Positions 7,510-16,632 of a DNA stretch of 64,000 bases are shown here, piece by piece. The notes under the pieces were generated by a model. The model was given only the letters and a program-made list of their open reading frames with translations, made no database searches and was not told the origin of the DNA. This DNA comes from Ferrimonas marina (GTDB lineage: Bacteria > Pseudomonadota > Gammaproteobacteria > Enterobacterales > Shewanellaceae): the NCBI RefSeq assembly GCF_900129905.1, contig NZ_FQXG01000004.1, positions 412,664 to 476,663 of the forward strand. Reading direction: 5' to 3'. How positions within the stretch are numbered: position 1 is the stretch's first letter; every line of letters begins with the position of its first letter. The position numbers and the translations under genes were made by a program.

Positions 7510-7520
7510 ATTAAGAGTGA

Positions 7521-8129
7521 TTAGCCCTTGTATTTGATTGAACAGCCATAAGGCGCTGTCAACTTAGGATCTGGCGAACCGCCTGCTTCAAGTGCAGTCA
7601 TACCTGAAGTCACATAGTTGATCGACTTAGGAATGTCCTCTGGATTCGCTGACTTGATGCTATCAATAGCGCCCGCGTAGCGAAGGATTCCGTCTGAATC
7701 GATTAGGTACATGTGTGGCGTTGTTTTAGCACCATAGGCTTTACCTACCGTACCTTCCGGGTCAAAAAGTACGTGACTTGGCGCGGCATTGCGGTCTTTG
7801 GTTAGCGCATTAGCAGTATCTGAATCCACATAGCCTTGCTTGCCCGGCGCAGAAGAGATAATTGATAGCCACACCACGTCTTCACCCGTGTACTGGGTCT
7901 GCAGGGCCTGCATGTTATCGCTGCTGTAGTGCTTTTGCACGTACGGGCATAGGTGGTTAGTCCATTCCAAGATCACCTGTTTACCAGCAAACTGTTCAAG
8001 ACTGACAGACTCGCCGTGGCTGTTGGTTAGTGTGAACTCAGGCGCCGCAGAATCGACCTTAACGGCAGCACTGGCAAGCGTGCTGACACTCGCCATGACT
8101 AGTGCAGAGAGTAAGGCTTTAGCCCTCAT
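7521..8129 (-). CDS. Secreted thioredoxin-fold / redoxin protein
   Basis: A 202-residue exported protein with a signal peptide (residues 1-22, ending LASAA). The AhpC/TSA-redoxin fold shows FTLTNSHGESVSLEQFAGKQ and WTNHLCPYVQKHY with a single peroxidatic-like Cys61, plus a C-terminal Cys196 that could resolve it. There is no CXXC. It begins inside the end of the DsbD-like gene (11-nt overlap), so the two are translationally coupled, and the membrane reductase is the likely electron donor. The DNA is clearly less GC-rich than the surroundings. The substrate (peroxide, thiol protein or metal stress product) is unknown. Confidence 0.8.
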   Translation of the reverse strand: MRAKALLSALVMASVSTLASAAVKVDSAAPEFTLTNSHGESVSLEQFAGKQVILEWTNHLCPYVQKHYSSDNMQALQTQYTGEDVVWLSIISSAPGKQGYVDSDTANALTKDRNAAPSHVLFDPEGTVGKAYGAKTTPHMYLIDSDGILRYAGAIDSIKSANPEDIPKSINYVTSGMTALEAGGSPDPKLTAPYGCSIKYKG

Positions 8130-10155
8130 GATTTTTCTCCTGTTGTGCAGACTTTATGGCATCTATGACTAAATCGGTTGTTAACACTTGAGGGAGCACC
8201 TGCCCCTCTCTATTTCCGGCGTACACTACGTATAGAGGTACACCTGAGCGTTGGTATCGGTTCAAAAATCCTAAAATTTCGTCGTTCTTATTTGTCCAGT
8301 CGCCGACCATGTAGTGGACGTCTTCCTGACTGATGACTGACTCAAACCTATCGGAGCGGAACGCCACTTGCTCGTTTACTTTGCATGTTATGCACCAATC
8401 GGCAGTCATGTTGACAAGAACGACCTGATTACTGTTGCGGAGCTTTCGTAGCGCGTCTTCACTGTATGCCAAATTCGGCCCGGCTTTCATCGAAGCAGAT
8501 GGCGTTGCTTGATTCATTAGCGGCCACGCGATACTTCCCACTAATAAGACCAGCGCAATTGCGCCAGACTTTCTGCCAGAAAACGATAACCACCAACAAC
8601 TCAGAGCGAAGACCAGCAGTCCGCATAGCAACAGCAACTGACTCAAGGCGTCCGTTTGAGATAAGTAAACCCATACCAACCAAATAACCGTAGCCAGCAT
8701 TGGAAAGGCTAGGAACTGACGGAACCGGTTCATCCATTCACCCGGCTTAGGTAGCCACTTCTGCCACGCAGGAACGAGGTAAATGGCAGTTAATGGTGTT
8801 GCCAAGCCAAAGGCCAGAGCGCTGAATAGAGCAAACGTAGTAAAAGGCTCGCTCACTAACGCAACCCCAAGTGCCGTTGCCATAAACGGAGCCGTGCAAG
8901 GCGACGCGACCACAACGGCTAAAACACCAGTGAAAAATTGTGCACTGAAGCCTTTACCTTGAATAAGTGTTTGACCAATACCCGCAAAGCGCGACCCTGC
9001 TGGCGCAACATCGAGCAGGATCAACGCGATAAACACGAAGAGGTAGGCCAGGGCTCCGACGACGATGGGCTCCTGCATATGAAAGCCCCATCCGATGGCT
9101 TCACCACCTTGCTTTAGAATGATGATAAGCATGGCAAAGACGTTAAAGCTCACGAGGATGCCTATCGCGTAGCCGAGCTTATTGGCGAGAGATGACGCCT
9201 CTGTGGACTGACTCAGTGATAGAGCTTTGATAGACAGTACCGGCAGAACACAAGGCATGAGGTTTAATATCAAACCGCCTACAAAGGCCATCAGTAAGAG
9301 TAAAGGTAGGCTCGCACCGTCAAGGGCATTACCTGCGCTTGCAACTACCGGGCGCGCGGTCAGATAGTAACCTTGCTCGCCATCCGTCAATAAAAACTGA
9401 AGGGTTTGTCCCTGGTCGACAAAATAGTCTGAGCGAGAGATTACCGAAATGCTCTGCGCATCTTCTACCAGATACTGCTGCGATGCAGCATGATTGGTTA
9501 CTGCCGAATCAAAAGGCAGGAGTTGCCATTCAGATGCGTAGGGGGCTGAAAATGACAGAGACAGATGCGATTCGGTAACTTCATATCGGCCGTCAAGCAG
9601 CTCGGTTTGTGGAAGCTGTTGCCTGGTCTGAACGAACGACGCCGACTGTTCTGTGGGTGATGAAGTTGCGTCAACGGGAATTTGCTTAGTCAGTGTTGTC
9701 CATCCAGGGATGCAGTCTTCTTTGCACACTAGCCAGGACAAATCGGCCACGATATCGGCCGTCTCTCCGACGGGGGCATTGTCGGCAACCGTAAATGGCA
9801 CCATTAACAAGTTGTCTCCGTCGTAGCCGTAATTTACCAAGTGGGCGACGGGGATCTGGTGAGGGATAGGCCATTGGATTTCGCCTGCCGACAAGTAGTC
9901 AGGCAAAGTCCAGTTAATCACCGGAGGCTCGCCAGAGTCTCCGGGATTTCGCCAATAGGTATGCCATTCAGATTCTGGTGAGAGCAAAATGCCAAGATAC
10001 TGAGTTTCACCAGGCACAAAAGCGGTGTCCTCGGCGAGCAGTCGCACTTCGATATGTGGACCTGTCGCCGACTCGCTGGCTGTGGTAGCAAAGCTAACAA
10101 GAGAAAAAAGCGTAAAAAACCAGAGCAGTATCAACTGGAAAGACTGTTTTATCAT
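8119..10155 (-). CDS. DsbD/ScsB-type protein-disulfide reductase
   Basis: A 678-residue three-part membrane reductase. A signal peptide is followed by an N-terminal periplasmic DsbD-alpha-like domain with VCKEDC (Cys144, Cys148). The central eight-helix electron-transfer domain has LMPCVLPVLSIK (Cys302) and VASPCTAPF (Cys420). The C-terminal thioredoxin domain has ADWCITC (Cys588, Cys591). It carries electrons from cytoplasmic thioredoxin to periplasmic thiols. The long N-terminal domain and CX3C motif fit the ScsB branch rather than classical DsbD. It is followed by a coupled redoxin, the likely partner. Lower GC and more relaxed codon use than neighbours suggest acquisition. Confidence 0.88.
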   Translation of the reverse strand: MIKQSFQLILLWFFTLFSLVSFATTASESATGPHIEVRLLAEDTAFVPGETQYLGILLSPESEWHTYWRNPGDSGEPPVINWTLPDYLSAGEIQWPIPHQIPVAHLVNYGYDGDNLLMVPFTVADNAPVGETADIVADLSWLVCKEDCIPGWTTLTKQIPVDATSSPTEQSASFVQTRQQLPQTELLDGRYEVTESHLSLSFSAPYASEWQLLPFDSAVTNHAASQQYLVEDAQSISVISRSDYFVDQGQTLQFLLTDGEQGYYLTARPVVASAGNALDGASLPLLLLMAFVGGLILNLMPCVLPVLSIKALSLSQSTEASSLANKLGYAIGILVSFNVFAMLIIILKQGGEAIGWGFHMQEPIVVGALAYLFVFIALILLDVAPAGSRFAGIGQTLIQGKGFSAQFFTGVLAVVVASPCTAPFMATALGVALVSEPFTTFALFSALAFGLATPLTAIYLVPAWQKWLPKPGEWMNRFRQFLAFPMLATVIWLVWVYLSQTDALSQLLLLCGLLVFALSCWWLSFSGRKSGAIALVLLVGSIAWPLMNQATPSASMKAGPNLAYSEDALRKLRNSNQVVLVNMTADWCITCKVNEQVAFRSDRFESVISQEDVHYMVGDWTNKNDEILGFLNRYQRSGVPLYVVYAGNREGQVLPQVLTTDLVIDAIKSAQQEKNHEG

Positions 10156-10263
10156 TATGGGTATTGAGCCTAAAATCGCTTAATAACTGCTCAGCGTACG
10201 TGACAAATTGGGACTTAGTCCACTTTGCCACGATAAATAGAAGTAATTTGTCGATAGACAGCG

Positions 10264-10291
10264 AAACGCCGCAACGAGTGCGGCGTTTTTA
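10264..10291. terminator. Orphan hairpin terminator in the scsB-glnB gap
   Basis: Stem AAACGCCGC / GCGGCGTTT with a 7-nt loop and TTTTT on the plus strand. No gene ends on it on the plus strand. On the minus strand it lies beyond the glnB terminator. It may insulate the two units or end an unseen small RNA. The rest of 10156-10388 holds no supported gene. Confidence 0.65.
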
Positions 10292-10388
10292 CTATGCAGT
10301 TGCTTCAGACAGGGGCATTTGCCGGATGGAAGACCCCACTTTGCGTGGGCTTATTCGCTCTATCACCATCTAGTTAGCCGGTAAAAGA

Positions 10389-10410
10389 AAGGGCACCCTG
10401 AGGTGCCCTT
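10389..10410. terminator. Terminator after glnB
   Basis: Stem AAGGGCACC / GGTGCCCTT with a 4-nt loop, and TTTC on the minus strand, ending 6 nt before the glnB stop codon region. Confidence 0.8.
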
Positions 10411-10415
10411 CTCGC

Positions 10416-10763
<348 letters not shown>

Positions 10764-10766
10764 TTA

Positions 10767-12389
10767 CTACCAGTTCTGTTTGCCGAAACCGGACGTGATG
10801 GGGTAACGCCGGTCTTTGCCAAAGGCACGGGGGGTCACCCGAGGGCCCACCGCCGCTTGGCGCCGTTTGTATTCGTTGATATCGGTCAGGCGGATAACCC
10901 GACGTACATCCGCTTCCTGGTGGCCGGCGGCGACGATCTCCGCCAGGCCCTGGTCCTGCTCCACGTAGCGCTCGAGGATATCATCCAGCACATCATAAGG
11001 AGGCAGGCTGTCCTGATCCACCTGGTCCGGGGCCAGCTCCGCCGAGGGCGGCCGGGTGATCACCCGCTCCGGGATCACTGCCGAGCGGGTATTGCGGAAC
11101 CGTGACAAGGCATAAACCAGCTGCTTAGGCAGATCCTTGATCACCGCAAAGCCGCCACACATATCGCCATAGAGGGTGCAGTAGCCCACCGCCAGCTCAC
11201 TCTTGTTACCGGTGGTCAGCAGGATGCGGCCGCTCTTATTGGACAGGGCCATCAGCAGTACCCCGCGGATCCGGGCCTGCAGGTTCTCCTCGGTGGTGTC
11301 CTTCTGCGCACCGGCAAACAGCGGCGTCAGGGTTTGCATAAAGCCATCGAACATCGGCTCGATCGGCACCACCTCGTACTCTACCCCCAGCGCCTTGGCC
11401 TCCGCCTCGGCGTCCTCCAGACTCATGGAGGAGGTGTAGCGGTAGGGCATCATCACCGCCTTGACCTTGTCGGCACCGATGGCGTCAGCGGCGATGGCCA
11501 GGGTCAGGGCGGAATCGATGCCGCCGGACAGGCCCAGCACCGCGCCGGGAAAGCCGTTCTTACCGATGTAGTCACGCACCGCCAGCACCAGGGCATCGTA
11601 GACTTGGGCCTCGACGCTGGGCAGCGGCAGGCGCTGACCCGGCTGTGGCTGCCCATCAACAAACTGCACCAGGGCCAACTCCGACTCAAACTGGGCCAGC
11701 TCCTGGGTGATGCGCCCTTGGGCGTCGACCACCATGGAGTGGCCATCGAACACCAGCTCATCCTGGCCGCCCACCTGGTTGAGGTAGACCACCGGGGCGC
11801 CAGACTCGGCACTGCAGGCCTCCAGCACGTTGAGGCGCTCATCCAGCTTGGTCATGTCGAAGGGGGAGGCGTTGATGCTGAGCAGGATCTCGGCGCCCTG
11901 CTCCTGGGCGCTCTGGATCGGCTCCGGGTGCCAGATATCTTCACAGATCAGCAGGGCCAGGCGATGGCCCTTGAACTCCACCACGCAAGTCTGGTCGCCG
12001 GTATGGAAATAACGCTCTTCGTCAAAGACCCGGTAGTTGGGCAGTTTCTGCTTGTGCGCCAGGGCCTGACGCTGCCCCTCGACGAACAGCGAGGCACTGT
12101 TGTAGAGCTCCCCGTCGGTGTCACGGTGGGGGTGTCCTACCAGCACCGCAATGCCCTGGGCCGCCGCCTCTACCTGGCTCAAGGCTACCTCTACCCGGCT
12201 CATCAGGTCGGGACGCAGCAGCAGGTCTTCCGGCGGGTAGCCGGTGATGGCCAGCTCGGAGAAAAGAATGAGATCGGCGCCCTGCTCCCGTGCGCGATCG
12301 ATATCCTGGCAAATGGCCTCGCCATTGGCTTCGATGGCCCCCACCACGAAATTTCGTTGGGCGAGGGCGACCGTCAATTGCTTACTCAT
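10767..12389 (-). CDS. nadE: Glutamine-dependent NAD+ synthetase
   Basis: A 540-residue two-domain enzyme making NAD+ from deamido-NAD, ATP and glutamine. The N-terminal nitrilase-type glutaminase shows the Glu-Lys-Cys triad in LFSELAITGYPPEDLL (Glu45), KQKLPNYR (Lys115) and LLICEDIWH (Cys149). The C-terminal synthetase has the ATP-binding LGLSGGIDSALT (SGGIDS at 288-293). I start at the ATG at 12389 (MSKQLTVAL), where homologues start; a longer reading frame upstream lacks a ribosome site. It is probably co-transcribed with glnB. Confidence 0.95.
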   Translation of the reverse strand: MSKQLTVALAQRNFVVGAIEANGEAICQDIDRAREQGADLILFSELAITGYPPEDLLLRPDLMSRVEVALSQVEAAAQGIAVLVGHPHRDTDGELYNSASLFVEGQRQALAHKQKLPNYRVFDEERYFHTGDQTCVVEFKGHRLALLICEDIWHPEPIQSAQEQGAEILLSINASPFDMTKLDERLNVLEACSAESGAPVVYLNQVGGQDELVFDGHSMVVDAQGRITQELAQFESELALVQFVDGQPQPGQRLPLPSVEAQVYDALVLAVRDYIGKNGFPGAVLGLSGGIDSALTLAIAADAIGADKVKAVMMPYRYTSSMSLEDAEAEAKALGVEYEVVPIEPMFDGFMQTLTPLFAGAQKDTTEENLQARIRGVLLMALSNKSGRILLTTGNKSELAVGYCTLYGDMCGGFAVIKDLPKQLVYALSRFRNTRSAVIPERVITRPPSAELAPDQVDQDSLPPYDVLDDILERYVEQDQGLAEIVAAGHQEADVRRVIRLTDINEYKRRQAAVGPRVTPRAFGKDRRYPITSGFGKQNW

Positions 12390-12505
12390 ACTGCGGTCGG
12401 TCCAAAATGAAACGATGATCGCAGCATGGTAAATCATCTCCCCATGCCAGGGAAGCACGGCACACGAGGTGATTTCTCCCGGTCAGTCAATGGGCATGCA
12501 CCCTC

Positions 12506-14746
12506 TTACGGACATGGCGAGCTGGGTAGAGTAAGAGCAGCACCTTTCTTATCCGTCGTCTTGCCATAGATCATATGCACGCACAAATTGTTCACATCGC
12601 TGGCCGTACTGAGCGTGGCTTCAGTGATGACACTGGGAGAAAGCTTGGCTTCCCCACTAGCACTGAAACGGATCTCATTGTCGGTACTGTCACCCAAATC
12701 CAGCCAGGTCGATGGCAGGTTGCAGCCAAATGCCGGTGTCCCTTCTGACGGTTTGGTCGGCTGTCCACTGCAGCTTGTGCCATCACTGGATGCGATCGAC
12801 ACATCGAAATCGGCATCATTGCAATCTACCCAGCCCCTGAATTTGCCACCGTTATTGAAATCGGCTTTTTGACAATAGATTACGCCCCCAATGTTCAAAC
12901 CCGGGTTCGGGTTCGGATCTGGGTCTGGGTCTGGGTCTGGGTCTAGGTCTGGGTCAGGGTCTGGGTCCTCCACTTTGCCCAGGGTAATCCCTAAGTGCCT
13001 TGTCAAGGTGGTTTGCTCATCGTAGGGGGAGATGGGCCCCTCTCCACCCAGGCCAGAGTTACTTCGGCGTGCTGTGACGACCGCCACGTAGTTGCCATTG
13101 GCCGTGGCAGGATAGTTTAATCGGCCGCGGCTGTAGTAGCTGCTGTAGTAAGTGAGGCCATCCGCATCGGGACTGCTGTCGGCAATGGGTTCACTCGTCA
13201 GGGATACCGAGTCTCCGCAGGACGCACTGCCACTCTTGACTGCGCATTGGCTACAACCGTTCAGCGGATCAGCCGGGTCAAATTCAACCACACCGCACTC
13301 CCACAGCGTCCAGTCGGCCAGTTTGGTGTTGTTTATCTCGTGGAATGGATAATCCGTTAGGCTCATGGAGCTCGCTGCCCCAGGGTAGGCCTCGATCGGG
13401 TCCACATAGACGGCGCGAGACATCAACTGGGTAAAAGTGCTGGCGGCCGGGTCGATGGTAACACTGCGTTGGGGAAACGCTTTGCCTGAGTAGGTGTAGC
13501 TGTAATCGCCAGGTGCGGTCTGATAGTTGGTCGTACTACCCGCGTAATCGGTCAGCAGCGAGGATACGATGCCCTGATATTCACCGACATTGGCTAGGCT
13601 GTTGAGTTGATCCCGCGTCATCACTTCCAGGTGTGCCATCTGCCAGTCCGGCATCAGAACATAGTATCCATCCACCCGCATCATTCGGCAGGATTCCAGG
13701 TAATCTTGGCCGCTGTTGGCCTGAACAGTATGATCAGTAGTCCTATATTTGAGGTTACCCCAGCGCTTGTAATCAACGCTGTAGTGCTTGGTCAGACGCG
13801 CACTCTCCGAGGCAGACGCCTTGTAGGCACTGGCGTCAAAATGATCTTCACAGCAGCGGTTACAAAGATCCCCGGCTTTCGGATCGGTCTTATTGGCGGC
13901 ACTAAAACTGCCGGTGGGTTTGCTCGATGGCTCGATCTGCAACCACTCCACCCCATCCTCATTCCAGGACAACTGCACCGGGTTGGCGCGTGAAGCATTC
14001 GAGCCCGACAGGGTGCAACTGCAAGTCACCGTAAGGTTGTCTTCCTGAACAATCTTCTGGTCATCCGATGAGTCAAAGTTCACTGAGTCAAATTGGACCA
14101 ACACGATGCCATCACTGCTCTCCACCTGAGGTGTAGGCTTAGAGGTCTCACGTTTTTTGCCTTCACCCAACTCTATATCAATTACATCAGGAGCCAGCCC
14201 GTCATCGTGATAGACCGTTGGGCCGCCACCACCGTAGCCTCCTCCTCCGGAGGAAGCGGTACCCGAATCGGGCAAGGTCCGCGCTAACTCTCCACTCAGA
14301 TTCACCGACATCGCCTGGCCATTGTTGGAGACCCAACTCACATCGACAATCACCGCTTTTTTCACCACTGTATCGCCTGCGCCCACATCGGCAACGCTAA
14401 AGCCATGCGCAGCCAGATCGTCAAGCATGTAATCCTCGACTGTCCAGCTAAGAGAAAAGTCCTGGTTCTTGAAAGTCACAGCTCCGGAGTTCAATTGAGT
14501 AGAGATACCTCCTTCATCAGACAGAATGTCCTCAAACTCGAAGCTGCTGCCCGGGCTAAAAGAACGCAAGTCATCCAGTTTTGCTCTGGCCAAATGCAAC
14601 GCGACTTCCCGCTGGCTGGTTTGCGCTGCGCTTTTGACAAAAGTGCCCTGCAGTTGCGCCAGGGCAACCACCCCAAAACCGATTACCAGCACTGCAACCA
14701 GAACCTCGATTAGGCCGAAGCCACGGCACGTTTGAACCGGTCTCAT
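12506..14746 (-). CDS. PilV-like type IV minor pilin with a very large C-terminal region
   Basis: A 746-residue protein. Residues about 7-40 form a class III prepilin leader and helix, cleavage before GFGLIEVLVAVLVIG with Glu5 present, as in PilV; typical PilV is only 150-250 aa. The rest is extracellular and Cys-rich (CSCTL, CNRCCE, CSQCAV), then a Pro-Asp repeat of about 22 residues encoded by a hexanucleotide array, then a ~115-residue terminal domain with four more Cys. No VWA or PilY1 propeller domain is recognisable. The start at 14746 has AGGAG 6 nt upstream; the adjacent ATG at 14749 is too close. It is the last gene of the minor-pilin operon and may serve as the tip or adhesive module (inference). 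Confidence 0.75.
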   Translation of the reverse strand: MRPVQTCRGFGLIEVLVAVLVIGFGVVALAQLQGTFVKSAAQTSQREVALHLARAKLDDLRSFSPGSSFEFEDILSDEGGISTQLNSGAVTFKNQDFSLSWTVEDYMLDDLAAHGFSVADVGAGDTVVKKAVIVDVSWVSNNGQAMSVNLSGELARTLPDSGTASSGGGGYGGGGPTVYHDDGLAPDVIDIELGEGKKRETSKPTPQVESSDGIVLVQFDSVNFDSSDDQKIVQEDNLTVTCSCTLSGSNASRANPVQLSWNEDGVEWLQIEPSSKPTGSFSAANKTDPKAGDLCNRCCEDHFDASAYKASASESARLTKHYSVDYKRWGNLKYRTTDHTVQANSGQDYLESCRMMRVDGYYVLMPDWQMAHLEVMTRDQLNSLANVGEYQGIVSSLLTDYAGSTTNYQTAPGDYSYTYSGKAFPQRSVTIDPAASTFTQLMSRAVYVDPIEAYPGAASSMSLTDYPFHEINNTKLADWTLWECGVVEFDPADPLNGCSQCAVKSGSASCGDSVSLTSEPIADSSPDADGLTYYSSYYSRGRLNYPATANGNYVAVVTARRSNSGLGGEGPISPYDEQTTLTRHLGITLGKVEDPDPDPDLDPDPDPDPDPNPNPGLNIGGVIYCQKADFNNGGKFRGWVDCNDADFDVSIASSDGTSCSGQPTKPSEGTPAFGCNLPSTWLDLGDSTDNEIRFSASGEAKLSPSVITEATLSTASDVNNLCVHMIYGKTTDKKGAALTLPSSPCP
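12903..12968. repeat. Hexanucleotide tandem repeat inside the PilV-like gene
   Basis: Eleven 6-bp units, consensus GGGTCT on the plus strand, with substitutions mainly in the outer units (GGGTTC, GGATCT, AGGTCT, GGGTCA, GGGTCC). In frame on the minus strand they encode Asp-Pro and Asn-Pro dipeptides linking two extracellular domains. Changes in unit number would keep the frame and alter linker length. Confidence 0.9.
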
Positions 14747-14785
14747 CATCCTCTCCTTATCTCGCCATCCCTAGCACCCCGGGGG

Positions 14786-15910
14786 CTATTCCACTGCAAA
14801 ATCACGCCAGCTTCCTGCTACCCTGACCAAGGGGGAAAAGACCTTATTTGGATCATCCTCATAGGCACTAAACACTTCCGGATGCCAGCTCAGCGCCAGA
14901 TTGCTGTTAGTGTTGCCGGTGCCATGATTGCCCATCACTGACCCCAAGATCCCCTCTTTCGTTTTGATGGAGATCTTGGGCTCCGACGAATCGCTCAGAT
15001 CGGTATCCAAGCTGAACAGCACCCCATAGACCTTGGTGTTATTTCGCACGTCCATACCGCCATCGGCAGAAATCAAGATAATGGGTGCTGATGGGCTTCC
15101 AGCCTGCGCTTGCTGCATCACACAGGAGTTGCCCTCATAGACAAATATTCCTGTAGAACTGGCGGTAAGCTCGCCGCAATCATCGATCTTTTGGGCGCCG
15201 CGGTAATAGATATCCCGCCACTGGTCAGTTGGGATGCCAAAGACAAAGGCAAACAGGTCATCGGGAAAGGCCGGATCATTGACGATGATATCGTTGCCCA
15301 TGCCATCTTTTTTCGATGAGTAGGTGTCCCCACTACACTGGCCACTACCACGTTCAAACTCCTCGTAACCGCAACTCTCTGCAGCGCCAGTCAGGTCATC
15401 CGATTCACCAGTCCAGATTGACACCGGCACCCCCGTGCCCCCGCCATTCGGATTGGCTCCCAGATCCATGGTGCCGTTAAACTTTGCCGTTGACGCAAAG
15501 GTCAAAGGCGCGGGAGAGCCCAACGCAAACAGTGGTGCAAAGGCATAGCCCTCCGCCACCGTTGCAGAAGCACCACTGGCGCTGTCAAGGTAGCTCGCCG
15601 TAATGGTGACCGGCGCAGTTCCGCTATCACATTCCCAGGATAACGTGGCCTGATGTCCAGCCGGCAGACCACTATTGCTATCGTAAGTTTCCGTGGTGTC
15701 ACAAACCGCACTGTCATCAAAGAAGCGCTGGGCACCTGACTCCAGCCAGGACTCAGCGCTGGCAAAGGCCGCCGCATATTGAAGCTCATTGCGAGAGATT
15801 CGCTTCTCCATCACCAGCACCTTGCCCGCGTACAGCGTAATCGCCGCCAGGATCAGCATCAACATCAGCGTCACGCCTACAGTGGCAAAGCCCCGGCTCT
15901 CCTTGCTCAT
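14786..15910 (-). CDS. pilX: PilX-like type IV pilus assembly protein
   Basis: A 374-residue minor pilin of the PilX type. A short leader ends MSKESRG, then a hydrophobic helix FATVGVTLMLMLILAAITLYAG without Glu5, as is usual for PilX, then the conserved helix EKRISRNELQYAAAFASAESWLESG. The C-terminal ~300 residues form a variable extracellular region. It is placed between pilW (11 nt upstream) and the large pilV-like gene in the same operon. I use the ATG at 15910; an upstream in-frame TTG is less likely. Minor pilins of this set prime pilus assembly at the inner membrane. Confidence 0.85.
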   Translation of the reverse strand: MSKESRGFATVGVTLMLMLILAAITLYAGKVLVMEKRISRNELQYAAAFASAESWLESGAQRFFDDSAVCDTTETYDSNSGLPAGHQATLSWECDSGTAPVTITASYLDSASGASATVAEGYAFAPLFALGSPAPLTFASTAKFNGTMDLGANPNGGGTGVPVSIWTGESDDLTGAAESCGYEEFERGSGQCSGDTYSSKKDGMGNDIIVNDPAFPDDLFAFVFGIPTDQWRDIYYRGAQKIDDCGELTASSTGIFVYEGNSCVMQQAQAGSPSAPIILISADGGMDVRNNTKVYGVLFSLDTDLSDSSEPKISIKTKEGILGSVMGNHGTGNTNSNLALSWHPEVFSAYEDDPNKVFSPLVRVAGSWRDFAVE

Positions 15911-15921
15911 CGTTTCTATCC

Positions 15922-16632
15922 TCAATACACGTTGTTTCGGATCTTCACCCTTTCGAGCAATGTCAGACTGATCTCCGGCCGTCCGGCCAAATTTCCACTC
16001 AGGCTGATCTCGACCGACTGCACCACACGCGACTCCCCGGCCACAACGGCCGGGTCCATGGTGAAATCCAGTGCCGTGATCTCCACATCGGCGCTGGTCA
16101 GCCCTTGCCAGCCCAAGCTGGCGCTGCTGCAGGCGGGCGTGGTAACAGCGCTGGTGCTAGACCAACTTCCCACCTCCACCTCCAGGCTGGTGGCATCGTA
16201 GCGGTAGGCACTGACCTCGTCCGGGCTCGGCCCCACCCCGGTGCTGGCATCGGCGTCCCCATTGTGGTCGGCCATCAACAGGATGCACTGGTAGGGCCCG
16301 CCGGCATCGTGGCTACCGCCACTGGCCAGGCTATCGATGTGCTCGCCCACCCAACTGCCGCTGTCGCGGCTGCCGGGCATAAACATAAAGGCCTTGTCGC
16401 CGATATCCCGATTGGCTATGGCGTCCCCCCGGTAGCCAGCCCGACGGACGTCCCGGGCCACCATGCCCATCACCGTCTGCAGCTCCTGGTTGAGCCGGGC
16501 CAGCCCCAAGGTGGTGCTGTTGGCCTTCAGATTGGAGACAAAGAAGCCCAGCATGGCGGCCAGGATCAACAGCCCTAAGGTCATCGAGACCATCAACTCC
16601 ACCAGGGAGAAACCTCGGGTTAATTGGCGCAT
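15922..16632 (-). CDS. pilW: PilW-like minor pilin
   Basis: A 236-residue protein with the prepilin leader MRQLTRG, cleavage before FSLVELMVSMTLGLLILAAMLG (Glu5 present), then LNQELQTVMGMVARDVRRAGYRGDA, the hallmark of PilW. The remainder is extracellular. Its first 13 nt overlap the end of the fimT-like gene, and it is followed by pilX. It acts with FimT, PilV and PilX in priming type IV pilus assembly. Confidence 0.9.
   Translation of the reverse strand: MRQLTRGFSLVELMVSMTLGLLILAAMLGFFVSNLKANSTTLGLARLNQELQTVMGMVARDVRRAGYRGDAIANRDIGDKAFMFMPGSRDSGSWVGEHIDSLASGGSHDAGGPYQCILLMADHNGDADASTGVGPSPDEVSAYRYDATSLEVEVGSWSSTSAVTTPACSSASLGWQGLTSADVEITALDFTMDPAVVAGESRVVQSVEISLSGNLAGRPEISLTLLERVKIRNNVY

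Noticed and set aside
10164-10373. 69-codon plus-strand frame after scsB
   Set aside because: It reads through a strong hairpin terminator and has no ribosome site.
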